NCBI GenBank assembly: GCA_039915945.1
Contig: JBDSMH010000017.1
Location: forward strand, 1-64,000
Reading direction: 5' to 3'
DNA from: DATLFA01 sp039915945
GTDB lineage: Bacteria; Actinomycetota; Acidimicrobiia; Acidimicrobiales; WLNW01
DNA length: 64,000 nt
The translations under genes and the position numbers were made by a program. Below are positions 1 to 6,895 of this stretch, one piece after another. The first letter of the stretch is position 1, and every line of letters starts with the position of its first letter. Below the pieces are notes generated by a model. It was not told where the DNA came from and made no database searches. It saw only the letters and a list, made by a program, of their open reading frames with translations.

Positions 1-35
1 AGTCACGTAAGTTTTAGGACAGTCGCAAGGCTTCC

Positions 36-60
36 GAGGAGGCGCTCACAGGCGCTCCTC
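36..60 (-). terminator. Possible hairpin downstream of lysC
   Basis: An imperfect inverted repeat lies just past the aspartokinase stop: about nine base pairs with one bulged base around a six-base loop. No T-run follows on the minus strand, so it could be a terminator or only a hairpin in a transcript that continues to a downstream gene outside the window (asd would be usual). Confidence 0.25.
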
Positions 61-85
61 AAAGACGACGACGCAGGTCAGCGGA

Positions 86-1303
86 TCACCCGAGCTGTAG
101 TTCGAACGCCTCATGCAAGGCGATCACAGCTCGCTCGGCATCATCTTCCCGAACGACGCACGTCAGTCGAATGGCCGATGTGCTAATCATCTCGATGTTG
201 ATGTTGGCCGCCGCCAGCGTCTCGAACATCTTGGCCGCCACGCCAGGGTGTGTCTTCATGCCGGCGCCGACGATGGACACGCGGGCGATGGCGCGGTCGG
301 CAGTGACGCCCCCGGCACCGATCTCGCCGGCCAGGCCGCGAAGTTGCGCCTCAGCGACGTCGATCTGATCGGACGGCACGGTGAACGAGATGTCGGTCGA
401 ACCTTCGGCCGAGACGTTTTGCACGATCATGTCGACGTTGATGTCGCGCTCGGCCAACTGTCCGAAGATCAACGCGGCCACGCCGGGGCGGTCGGGCACG
501 CCGGTGACCGTGAGCTTGGCGTCGCCCATGTCGTGGGTGACCGCAGAGACCATGGCCTGTTCCATTGCGGGATCCTCCTCGAAGACCCACGTGCCTGGCT
601 CCCAAGTGAAGGCCGAACGCACATGCAGCTTGACGTTGTAGAGACGCGCGAGCTCGACCGCCCGCATCGCCGGTTTCGGACAGCCCGACGCGGTCATCTC
701 GAGCAACTCGTCGAAGGAGATCTGCGGGATCTTGCGCGCCTGCGAGACGACCCTCGGGTCGGTCGTGTAGACGCCGGACACGTCGGTGTAGAGCTCGCAG
801 GCGTCCGCCTTGAGCGCGTGGGCGAGTGCGACGGCGGTGGTGTCCGAGCCGCCACGGCCGAGGAAGGTGACATCGCGGTCGACCGACACGCCTTGGGCGC
901 CGCCGACGACGGGCACGATGCCCTGATCGATCGCCTCGCGGATGCGTTCGGGCCGCACCTCGAGAATCTTGGCGTTCGTGTGGGTGTTGTCGGTGATGAA
1001 GCCGGCCTGCGACCCGGTGAACGACGCGGCCGGCACGCCGAGATCGTGCAGGGCCATGGCCACGAGGGCGCAGGCTTTGCGCTCACCGCCGGTGATCAGC
1101 ATGTCCATCTCCCGCCCAGGCCGGGTTTTGGAGACGTCGGACGCGAGTCGCAGCAACTCGTCGGTCTCCTTGCCCATGGCGGAGATGACGAGCACGACAT
1201 CGTCGCCACGACGCCGGCAACGAGCCACATGATCGGCAACTTCACGGATGCGATCGGGGTCGCCTACCGAGGTGCCACCAAACTTCTGCACGAGCAAGGC
1301 CAC
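86..1303 (-). CDS. lysC: Aspartate kinase (alpha subunit)
   Basis: Phosphorylates L-aspartate with ATP, the first step towards lysine, threonine, methionine and diaminopimelate; cytosolic. The 405-residue protein starts at GTG with the family signature KFGGTSV at residues 7-13, has the kinase region FLGRGGSDTTAVALA near residue 148, and ends in two ACT domains from about residue 255 that normally bind lysine and threonine. Its length matches actinobacterial aspartokinases of the alpha2/beta2 type. An internal ATG at codon 247 preceded by a strong Shine-Dalgarno would give a separate beta subunit of 159 residues (see that entry). asd, the usual partner, would be downstream beyond base 1. It is divergent from the cyclophilin gene with 46 bp between starts. 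Confidence 0.97.
   Translation of the reverse strand: MALLVQKFGGTSVGDPDRIREVADHVARCRRRGDDVVLVISAMGKETDELLRLASDVSKTRPGREMDMLITGGERKACALVAMALHDLGVPAASFTGSQAGFITDNTHTNAKILEVRPERIREAIDQGIVPVVGGAQGVSVDRDVTFLGRGGSDTTAVALAHALKADACELYTDVSGVYTTDPRVVSQARKIPQISFDELLEMTASGCPKPAMRAVELARLYNVKLHVRSAFTWEPGTWVFEEDPAMEQAMVSAVTHDMGDAKLTVTGVPDRPGVAALIFGQLAERDINVDMIVQNVSAEGSTDISFTVPSDQIDVAEAQLRGLAGEIGAGGVTADRAIARVSIVGAGMKTHPGVAAKMFETLAAANINIEMISTSAIRLTCVVREDDAERAVIALHEAFELQLG
563..580 (-). promoter_or_regulatory. lysC: Internal ribosome binding site and start for aspartokinase beta subunit
   Basis: On the minus strand GAGGAGG is followed after eight bases by ATG (563-565), in frame with lysC at codon 247, just before the ACT domains. 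Separate translation of an aspartokinase beta subunit from an in-frame start is established for Corynebacterium glutamicum and Bacillus subtilis. That it happens here is inferred from the strength and spacing of the site. Confidence 0.7.
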
Positions 1304-1349
1304 GGCCGGACACGCTATCGGCCAGATCCCCAGCTAGCGTTCCGCCCTC

Positions 1350-2156
1350 GTGGGTACCGCCAAACGTGAACGCCAAAAGGCCGGCCGTCAGAGCCGGCGG
1401 GTCGAGGCAGAGATTGCCGCCGCCAAGTCCAAGCGCAATCGCAACCTGCGCAACTACGGTATCTATGCCGCCGTGATCGTGGCGATCGTCGTCGGCATCG
1501 TCATCTTCAAGGGTGGCGGCGACGACGACGACAACGCCAGCACCACCACGACCGTGCCGGGGTCGACCGTGCCCACCGGCACCACCGTGTTCGCCTACGG
1601 CACCACCGAATGCCCGCCGATCACCGGCGCCACCGAAGCCAAGCGAGCGTTCACCGCGCCGTTCAAGCAGTGCATCGACGTCACCAAGACCTACACGGCG
1701 TTGATCAAGACCAGCAAGGGCGACCTGACCGTTCAGTTCGATCCGATCAAGGCGCCGGGCACCGTCAACAACTTCGTCAGCTTGGCGCTCAACAAGTTCT
1801 TCGACGGCATCACTTGCCACCGCATCATCCCCGGCTTCGTCGTGCAGTGCGGCGACCCGGCCGGCACCGGCAGCGGCGGTCCCGGCTACAAGTTCGCGGA
1901 CGAACTTCCGCAGGCCGGGGAGTACAAGCTCTGTTCGTTGGCCATGGCCAACTCGGGTCCCAACACCAACGGCAGCCAGTTCTTCATCATCAGCGGCCCG
2001 CAGGGCATCGCCCTCGACCCGAACTACTCGCTGTTCGGCCAAGTGACCGCGGGGACCGACACCACCCTCAAGGCGCTCGACGCGGCCGGTACCCCCGGCG
2101 CGGGCACGCCCTCCGAAGCGATCTTGATCCAGTCGGTGACGATCACCGTCAGCTGA
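1350..2156 (+). CDS. Membrane-anchored cyclophilin-type peptidyl-prolyl isomerase
   Basis: Catalyses cis-trans isomerisation of proline peptide bonds. The 268-residue protein starts at GTG, has a basic cytoplasmic N-terminus (residues 1-35), one hydrophobic segment at about 36-53, an Asp/Thr-rich linker to about residue 75, and a cyclophilin domain outside the membrane. Cyclophilin landmarks are present: the catalytic CHRIIPGFVVQCGDP, the NGSQFFI motif and a glycine-rich GTGSGGPGYKF loop. Its topology fits an extracytoplasmic folding helper. It runs convergently into the S51-like gene with one base between the stops, and is divergent from lysC. Confidence 0.93.
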   Translation: MGTAKRERQKAGRQSRRVEAEIAAAKSKRNRNLRNYGIYAAVIVAIVVGIVIFKGGGDDDDNASTTTTVPGSTVPTGTTVFAYGTTECPPITGATEAKRAFTAPFKQCIDVTKTYTALIKTSKGDLTVQFDPIKAPGTVNNFVSLALNKFFDGITCHRIIPGFVVQCGDPAGTGSGGPGYKFADELPQAGEYKLCSLAMANSGPNTNGSQFFIISGPQGIALDPNYSLFGQVTAGTDTTLKALDAAGTPGAGTPSEAILIQSVTITVS

Positions 2157-2157
2157 G

Positions 2158-2820
2158 TCAGTTCAGCGCGTCGAGGCCGACGAGTTTGTGGTCTCGAAAG
2201 AGGGTCACCTTGCCGGCACCGGCGACCGACCATTCGTTGTTCGGTGAACGAATGAGCGCGGTGCGATCGTCGACACCCGCCACGACCAACGTCGACGGCG
2301 CCATTCGTATGGTGCGCTGCGTCTTTTCTTTCGACCAGTCGTCATAGCGGGGGATAACCGTGAGCCAGGTGATGACGCCAAGGCCCACAGTGAACGCACC
2401 ACCGCGCGGGTCGACCATCACGTCGCAAAGTGCAGTGGCCGCTTGCGCGGACGCCGCGAGGACCGCTCCCTCGTCCCATGCTGCGACCAACGCGTCGACG
2501 AGCGGCGTGTCCTTGAGCATCGACCGCAGATGCGCGGCCGAGCCGTCGGCGAGGTAGATGAAGCGGGCCGAGCGCACCGCGTCGATGGCCGCGGTGTCCG
2601 ACGATTCGGCCCGCCGGTAGACCGGCACGACTCGCACCGTGGCGCCGAGGCCCGCGAACCAATGCTCGGCCCGGTCGATTGCCTTGGACGGATTTTCGTA
2701 CGCCGCGGCACCCGGAAGCATGGTCACCTCGGTGCCGCCACTCATCTCGAGTAGCGCGGCATCGAAGTCACAGCCGTCGGTCCACTCGGTTCCGCCTATG
2801 AGCGCAAGCGGTCCGGTCAT
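2158..2820 (-). CDS. Peptidase S51-like (cyanophycinase / dipeptidase E-like) protein
   Basis: A 220-residue protein of the type-1 glutamine-amidotransferase-like fold that includes cyanophycinases and dipeptidase E. It opens with LALIGGTEW, has a FIYLADGSAAHL segment near residue 88 and the nucleophile-elbow-like stretch VLAASAQAATAL near residue 119. S51 peptidases have GxSAGA at that place; here the serine is kept in an AASAQA context, so catalysis is plausible but altered. The substrate is unknown. It shares a short intergenic region with the divergent aat gene. Confidence 0.72.
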   Translation of the reverse strand: MTGPLALIGGTEWTDGCDFDAALLEMSGGTEVTMLPGAAAYENPSKAIDRAEHWFAGLGATVRVVPVYRRAESSDTAAIDAVRSARFIYLADGSAAHLRSMLKDTPLVDALVAAWDEGAVLAASAQAATALCDVMVDPRGGAFTVGLGVITWLTVIPRYDDWSKEKTQRTIRMAPSTLVVAGVDDRTALIRSPNNEWSVAGAGKVTLFRDHKLVGLDALN

Positions 2821-2886
2821 CTAAGTCACCTGCTGTCGTCGGGTTGCCGGGCGAAGGTATCCGATTTCGGACGGTACCCTGCGCTC

Positions 2887-3549
2887 GTGCCGATCGAGCC
2901 GCCGCCCACACCGTGGGTGTTCCCACCGATTGACTCGGCCGATGACTACGGCCTCGTCGGTGTGGGCGCCGATCTCGAGCCGGGAACGATCCTCGCCGCG
3001 TATCGCCGCGGGCTCTTCCCCATGCCGATTCGCAAGCGCGGTCCGATCGGTTGGTGGTCGCCCGACCCACGGGCGGTGCTCGACCTCGACGACCTCCGCG
3101 TGAGTCGCTCGTTGCGCCAGGCGACGCGTCGCTTCGAGATCCGGGTCGACACTGCCTTCGACCCGGTGATCCGCGCGTGCGGCGATCCGTCGCGCCCCAA
3201 GGGTTGGATCGAGAGTCGCATCATCGACGCCTACACGCGTTTGTTCGATCTCGGCTGGGTCCACTCCATCGAAGCGTTCGAGGACGGCCAACTCGTCGGC
3301 GGTCTCTACGGCGTGGCCATCGGTGGATTGTTCGCCGGCGAATCCATGTTCCATCACGTCCGCGACGCGTCGAAGGTGGCGCTCGTGGCGCTGGTCGAAT
3401 TGCTCCGTGAGGGCGACAATCGCCTGCTCGACGTGCAATGGCTGACGCCGCACCTCGAAAGCCTGGGCGCCCGGGAACTGGATCGGCCCGTGTACTTGAA
3501 GCGGCTCGAAAATGCGCTGGTACAGCCACTTCCCTCCCGATGGCGCTGA
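2887..3549 (+). CDS. aat: Leucyl/phenylalanyl-tRNA-protein transferase
   Basis: Transfers Leu or Phe from aminoacyl-tRNA to proteins with N-terminal Arg or Lys, creating N-end-rule degradation signals recognised by ClpS/ClpAP. The 220-residue product starts at GTG and shows the family blocks GLVGVGADLEPGTIL, RGLFPMP, WWSPDPRAVL, the WIESRIIDAY stretch, FAGESMF and LDVQWLTPHLESLGA in the expected order. Full length. It is followed by a 99-bp gap before the degenerate GGDEF gene. Confidence 0.96.
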   Translation: MPIEPPPTPWVFPPIDSADDYGLVGVGADLEPGTILAAYRRGLFPMPIRKRGPIGWWSPDPRAVLDLDDLRVSRSLRQATRRFEIRVDTAFDPVIRACGDPSRPKGWIESRIIDAYTRLFDLGWVHSIEAFEDGQLVGGLYGVAIGGLFAGESMFHHVRDASKVALVALVELLREGDNRLLDVQWLTPHLESLGARELDRPVYLKRLENALVQPLPSRWR

Positions 3550-3648
3550 GCCCCCGCCGTAGCATGAGGCCTCGCAACCCACCCCACAGTCACAACAACA
3601 GGGTGAAAGCCTCTTGATTTGCCGCCGCGGCGCGCCGATGGAGCATTC

Positions 3649-4467
3649 GTGAATGATCAGCACAGCACCGCAGGCGCCGTCGTGGGGGTCGCCGGCCTCG
3701 CCGCCGGGATCGTGGCCGCCGCCGCCGACCTGCCCGCCTTCGCCCTCGCCGCCGGGGTCGCCGCGCTGGTCGCGGGAGGCTTCGCGCTGTTGAGCGGACG
3801 CCACGGCCGGACCCAGCAGTCCGCTTCGGCCGGCCTGCAGGGCGATATCACCGAACTCGAGGCCGCGCTGGCCGCGCAGGTGCAGGCGCGGATCAGCTCC
3901 GAAGAAGCGGTACGCAGCCTCGGTGAGCAACTGGCGATGGCGCAGCGCGAGTCGAACGCCAAACCGACCCAACTCAACTTGCCCGTCCCCGACCGCAGCG
4001 GGGACTCACTCACCGATGCCGCGACCGGTTTGTTCTCGCAGGAGTATTTCCTCGTTGCCGTCGATGCCCGCATCGCGGCCGCCCGCCGACATCTGCGTCC
4101 GGTCGGCGTCGTGATGCTCGAAGTCGTCGAAGGTCTGCGCACCGAACAGCCGCAACCGGCGCATCCCGCGATGGTGGCGGCGACCGTCAACGAGACGTTG
4201 CGCGAAGCCGACACTGCCTGTCGCATGCTCGACGGGCGCTTCGCTCTGGTGCTCGAAGACACGAGCGAGAACGGCGCGATCTGGACGGTCGAACGCATCC
4301 GCCGTTCGCTCAACGAGCAGGCGCAGAACCTGACCCTGCGCGCCGGCATCGCGTGTTACCCCGCGCACGCCTTCGGTGCGTCAGAGCTGTTGTCACGAGC
4401 GAACGATGCATTGACGTCGGCGCGCGACTGGCAACAAGACCGCATCGAAGTCGCCACCGGCGACTGA
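3649..4467 (+). CDS. Membrane protein with degenerate GGDEF domain
   Basis: A 272-residue protein with two hydrophobic N-terminal stretches (about residues 7-25 and 28-48), a short coiled-coil-like linker (about 60-105) and a C-terminal GGDEF-type fold beginning at DAATGLFSQEYFL. Where an active diguanylate cyclase has GGDEF, this protein reads LDGRF within CRMLDGRFALVLED, so it lacks the residues for c-di-GMP synthesis and an inhibitory site; a sensory or structural role is inferred. GTG at 3649 is preferred because GATGGAG lies five bases upstream; an in-frame TTG at 3619 is less likely. Confidence 0.72.
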   Translation: MNDQHSTAGAVVGVAGLAAGIVAAAADLPAFALAAGVAALVAGGFALLSGRHGRTQQSASAGLQGDITELEAALAAQVQARISSEEAVRSLGEQLAMAQRESNAKPTQLNLPVPDRSGDSLTDAATGLFSQEYFLVAVDARIAAARRHLRPVGVVMLEVVEGLRTEQPQPAHPAMVAATVNETLREADTACRMLDGRFALVLEDTSENGAIWTVERIRRSLNEQAQNLTLRAGIACYPAHAFGASELLSRANDALTSARDWQQDRIEVATGD

Positions 4468-4506
4468 CCAATACTCAGGGCCTGAGCGGCCCTTCAGATC
4501 GGGAAG

Positions 4507-4689
4507 CTAGGGCCGCGATTGGCGCACTACCGACGTCCCCGCCCACCAGCGCCCCGAAAATCGCCACGCCGGCGACACGATGCGCGCACTGTTGGCGGCG
4601 CTCCCCGGTCGTGGCCAGAGCGCCTCGATCGCGGCGATGACCGCGGCGGCCTCTTCGTCGCTCGGGACGGGATCGATGCGCATTGTCAC
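4507..4689 (-). CDS. Acyl-CoA carboxylase epsilon-like subunit
   Basis: A 60-residue protein whose GTG start overlaps the TGA of the carboxylase beta gene (GTGA), so the two are probably translationally coupled; an ATG two codons later is an alternative start. It has the general form of actinobacterial AccE/PccE epsilon subunits: a charged N-terminal IDPVPSDEEAAAVIAAIEALW helix, then a basic Arg/Trp-rich tail containing AWRFSGRWW. These small proteins bind the beta subunit and stimulate acetyl- or propionyl-CoA carboxylase. The call rests on position and pattern, because the family is poorly conserved. Confidence 0.7.
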   Translation of the reverse strand: MTMRIDPVPSDEEAAAVIAAIEALWPRPGSAANSARIVSPAWRFSGRWWAGTSVVRQSRP

Positions 4690-6242
4690 AGCGGCACGTT
4701 GCCGTGCTTGCGCTTGGGAAGCTCTTCGCGCTTGGACCGCAACATCTCGAGGCCGCGGATCAATTTGATCCTCGTGTCGGCGGGATCGATGACGTCGTCG
4801 ACGTAGCCGCGCTCGGCCGCGATGTAGGGGTTGGCGTAGCGCTCGGTGTACTCCTCGACGAGCTCGGCGCGCCGCGCCGGCGGGTCGGCGGCAGCCTGCA
4901 ACTCGCGGCGGTAGATGATCTCGACTGCGCCCTGCGGACCCATGACGGCGAGCTCGGCGGTCGGCCAGGCGAAGGCGAGGTCAGAGCCGACCGACTTGGA
5001 ATCCATGACCACATAGGCGCCGCCGTAGGCCTTGCGCGTGATGACCTGGATGCGCGGCACGGTGGCTTCGCAGTACGCGTAGAGCAGCTTGGCGCCGTGA
5101 CGGATGATGCCGCCGTACTCCTGGTCGACACCGGGCAAGAACCCCGGCACGTCGACGAAGGTCACCAGCGGAATGTTGAATGCATCGCAGGTGCGGACGA
5201 AGCGGGCGGCCTTTTCGGACGACTCGATGTCGAGCACCCCGGCGAGCACCAGCGGCTGATTGCCGACGATGCCGATCGGCCGACCATTGAGGCGAGCGAA
5301 GCCACACACGATCGAACGGGCCCAGTGCGGGAAGTACTCGAAGAAGTCGCCGTCGTCGACGACGATCTCGATGAGCTTCTTCATGTCGTAGGGCACATTG
5401 GCCGTCTCGGGCATCAATTGGTAGAGCTCTTCGCAGCGCCGCTCGGGGTCGTCGCTGAACGCGCTACGCGGGGGCTCTTCGAGGTTGTTGGCCGGCAAGA
5501 ACGACAACAGATACTTGACATCGTCGATACAGGATTTTTCGTCCTCGGAAACAAACGTCGCCACGCCCGATTTGCTCGAATGACTGCCGGCGCCGCCCAA
5601 CTCTTCGAGGCTCACTTCTTCGCCGGTCACCGTCTTGACGACGTCAGGGCCGGTGATGAACATGTGCGACGTCTCACGCACCATGAAGATGAAGTCGGTC
5701 ATCGCCGGGCTGTAGACCGCACCGCCGGCGCACGGGCCGAGGATGACGCTGATCTGCGGGATGACGCCCGACGACTGTACGTTGCGGTAGAAGATGCCGC
5801 CGTATGCGTCGAGCGACACGACGCCCTCTTGGATGCGTGCGCCCGCGCCGTCGTTGAGGCCGATCATGGGCACGCCGAGTTTCAGCGCGAGGTCCATGAT
5901 CTTGTGGATTTTCTCTCCGAAGACCTCGCCCAACGCCCCGCCGAACAACGTGAAGTCCTGGGCGAAGATGCACACCGGACGACCGTCGACCGTGCCCATA
6001 CCGGTGATCACGCCGTCGGTGTAGGGGCGCTCTTCGATCCCGGAGTCATGGGCCCGATGGCGGGCGAACATGTCGAGCTCTTGGAAGGAGCCCGGATCGA
6101 GCAGGTACTCGACGCGCTCGCGGGCGAGCATCTTGCCCTTGTCGTGCTGGCGCTGAACCGTACGCTCGGGCGCGGGATGCAGTGCTTCGTTGCGGCGCCG
6201 TTCGAGATCGTCGAGGCGTTCCTTCATCGAATGGGTAGCCAT
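4686..6242 (-). CDS. pccB: Acyl-CoA (propionyl-CoA) carboxylase beta subunit
   Basis: Carboxyltransferase subunit of a biotin-dependent acyl-CoA carboxylase, making methylmalonyl-CoA or malonyl-CoA for branched-chain/odd-chain metabolism and lipid synthesis. The 518-residue form (ATG at 6242, giving MATHSMKERLDDLE) has the expected length. Family stretches seen include GFARLNGRPIGIVGNQP, the DVPGFLPG motif, and KAYGGAYVVM near the C-terminus; PGFLPG and two glycine-rich oxyanion regions are typical of PccB/AccD5. Thirteen further in-frame codons upstream are open but match nothing. It is followed immediately by the epsilon-like gene. Substrate preference (propionyl or acetyl) cannot be decided here; methylmalonyl-CoA epimerase at 12.2 kb makes propionyl-CoA plausible. 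Confidence 0.94.
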   Translation of the reverse strand: MATHSMKERLDDLERRRNEALHPAPERTVQRQHDKGKMLARERVEYLLDPGSFQELDMFARHRAHDSGIEERPYTDGVITGMGTVDGRPVCIFAQDFTLFGGALGEVFGEKIHKIMDLALKLGVPMIGLNDGAGARIQEGVVSLDAYGGIFYRNVQSSGVIPQISVILGPCAGGAVYSPAMTDFIFMVRETSHMFITGPDVVKTVTGEEVSLEELGGAGSHSSKSGVATFVSEDEKSCIDDVKYLLSFLPANNLEEPPRSAFSDDPERRCEELYQLMPETANVPYDMKKLIEIVVDDGDFFEYFPHWARSIVCGFARLNGRPIGIVGNQPLVLAGVLDIESSEKAARFVRTCDAFNIPLVTFVDVPGFLPGVDQEYGGIIRHGAKLLYAYCEATVPRIQVITRKAYGGAYVVMDSKSVGSDLAFAWPTAELAVMGPQGAVEIIYRRELQAAADPPARRAELVEEYTERYANPYIAAERGYVDDVIDPADTRIKLIRGLEMLRSKREELPKRKHGNVPL

Positions 6243-6322
6243 CCGGTGGAGGTTACTTGCCGCTCGTCGCCATGGGCTCAATCAGCGGGTGGTGGACCGA
6301 TGACCGCGCTACGTTGCTCGCC

Positions 6323-6886
6323 GTGCGTGAGCTACGAAGGGTCGGAGTTTTCTGCGGATCGAGCGCCGGCAGCCAGCCGGCGATCCACGCGCTGGCCCGC
6401 GACCTCGGCGCCACGCTCGCGCAGCAGGGCATCGGCCTCGTCTTCGGCGGGGGCAAGGTCGGTGTGATGGGCATGATCGCCGACTCTGTGCTCGAAAACG
6501 GCGGCGAAGCCATCGGGGTGCTGCCCAACGGGCTCTTCTCGCGCGAAGTCCCCCACGAGAACCTCACACAACTGCATCTTGTCGACACCATGCACGACCG
6601 CAAGCGCTTGATGTACGAGCTATCCGACGGCTTCGTGATATTGCCGGGGGGCCTGGGCACACTCGACGAGTTGTTCGAGGCCGCCACGTGGAATCAGCTG
6701 AAGCTGCACGCGCCGCTCAAACCCATCACGCTGCTCGATCATGACGGGTTCTGGTCGTCGCTCTTGGCGTTCATCGACACCAGCGTCGACATCGGCTTCG
6801 TCAAACCGGCGGCGCGCCTCATGTTCCAACGCTCTGAGTCATCGTGTGAGGCGCTCGACCAACTGCGCAGCTACGAGTTCCCGTAG
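6323..6886 (+). CDS. LOG family nucleoside 5'-monophosphate phosphoribohydrolase
   Basis: Cytosolic enzyme of the LOG (lysine decarboxylase-like, misnamed) family that releases free base or cytokinin from nucleoside 5'-monophosphates. The two signature motifs are intact: GGGKVGVMG near residue 42 and PGGLGTLDELFE near residue 110. GTG at 6323 is preferred, giving 187 residues beginning at RELRRVGVFCGSSAG, the usual N-terminal beta strand; an in-frame start at 6257 would add 22 residues resembling nothing. Divergent from the carboxylase beta gene. Confidence 0.9.
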   Translation: MRELRRVGVFCGSSAGSQPAIHALARDLGATLAQQGIGLVFGGGKVGVMGMIADSVLENGGEAIGVLPNGLFSREVPHENLTQLHLVDTMHDRKRLMYELSDGFVILPGGLGTLDELFEAATWNQLKLHAPLKPITLLDHDGFWSSLLAFIDTSVDIGFVKPAARLMFQRSESSCEALDQLRSYEFP

Positions 6887-6895
6887 CCGCGGCGA

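Noticed and set aside
113..1369. Long open frame antisense to lysC
   Set aside because: High-GC genes leave open antisense frames; the minus strand encodes a complete aspartokinase with all motifs.
4683..6467. 594-codon open frame antisense to pccB
   Set aside because: Composition is that of a shadow (many His, Arg, Asp); no family match, while the minus strand is a full carboxylase subunit.
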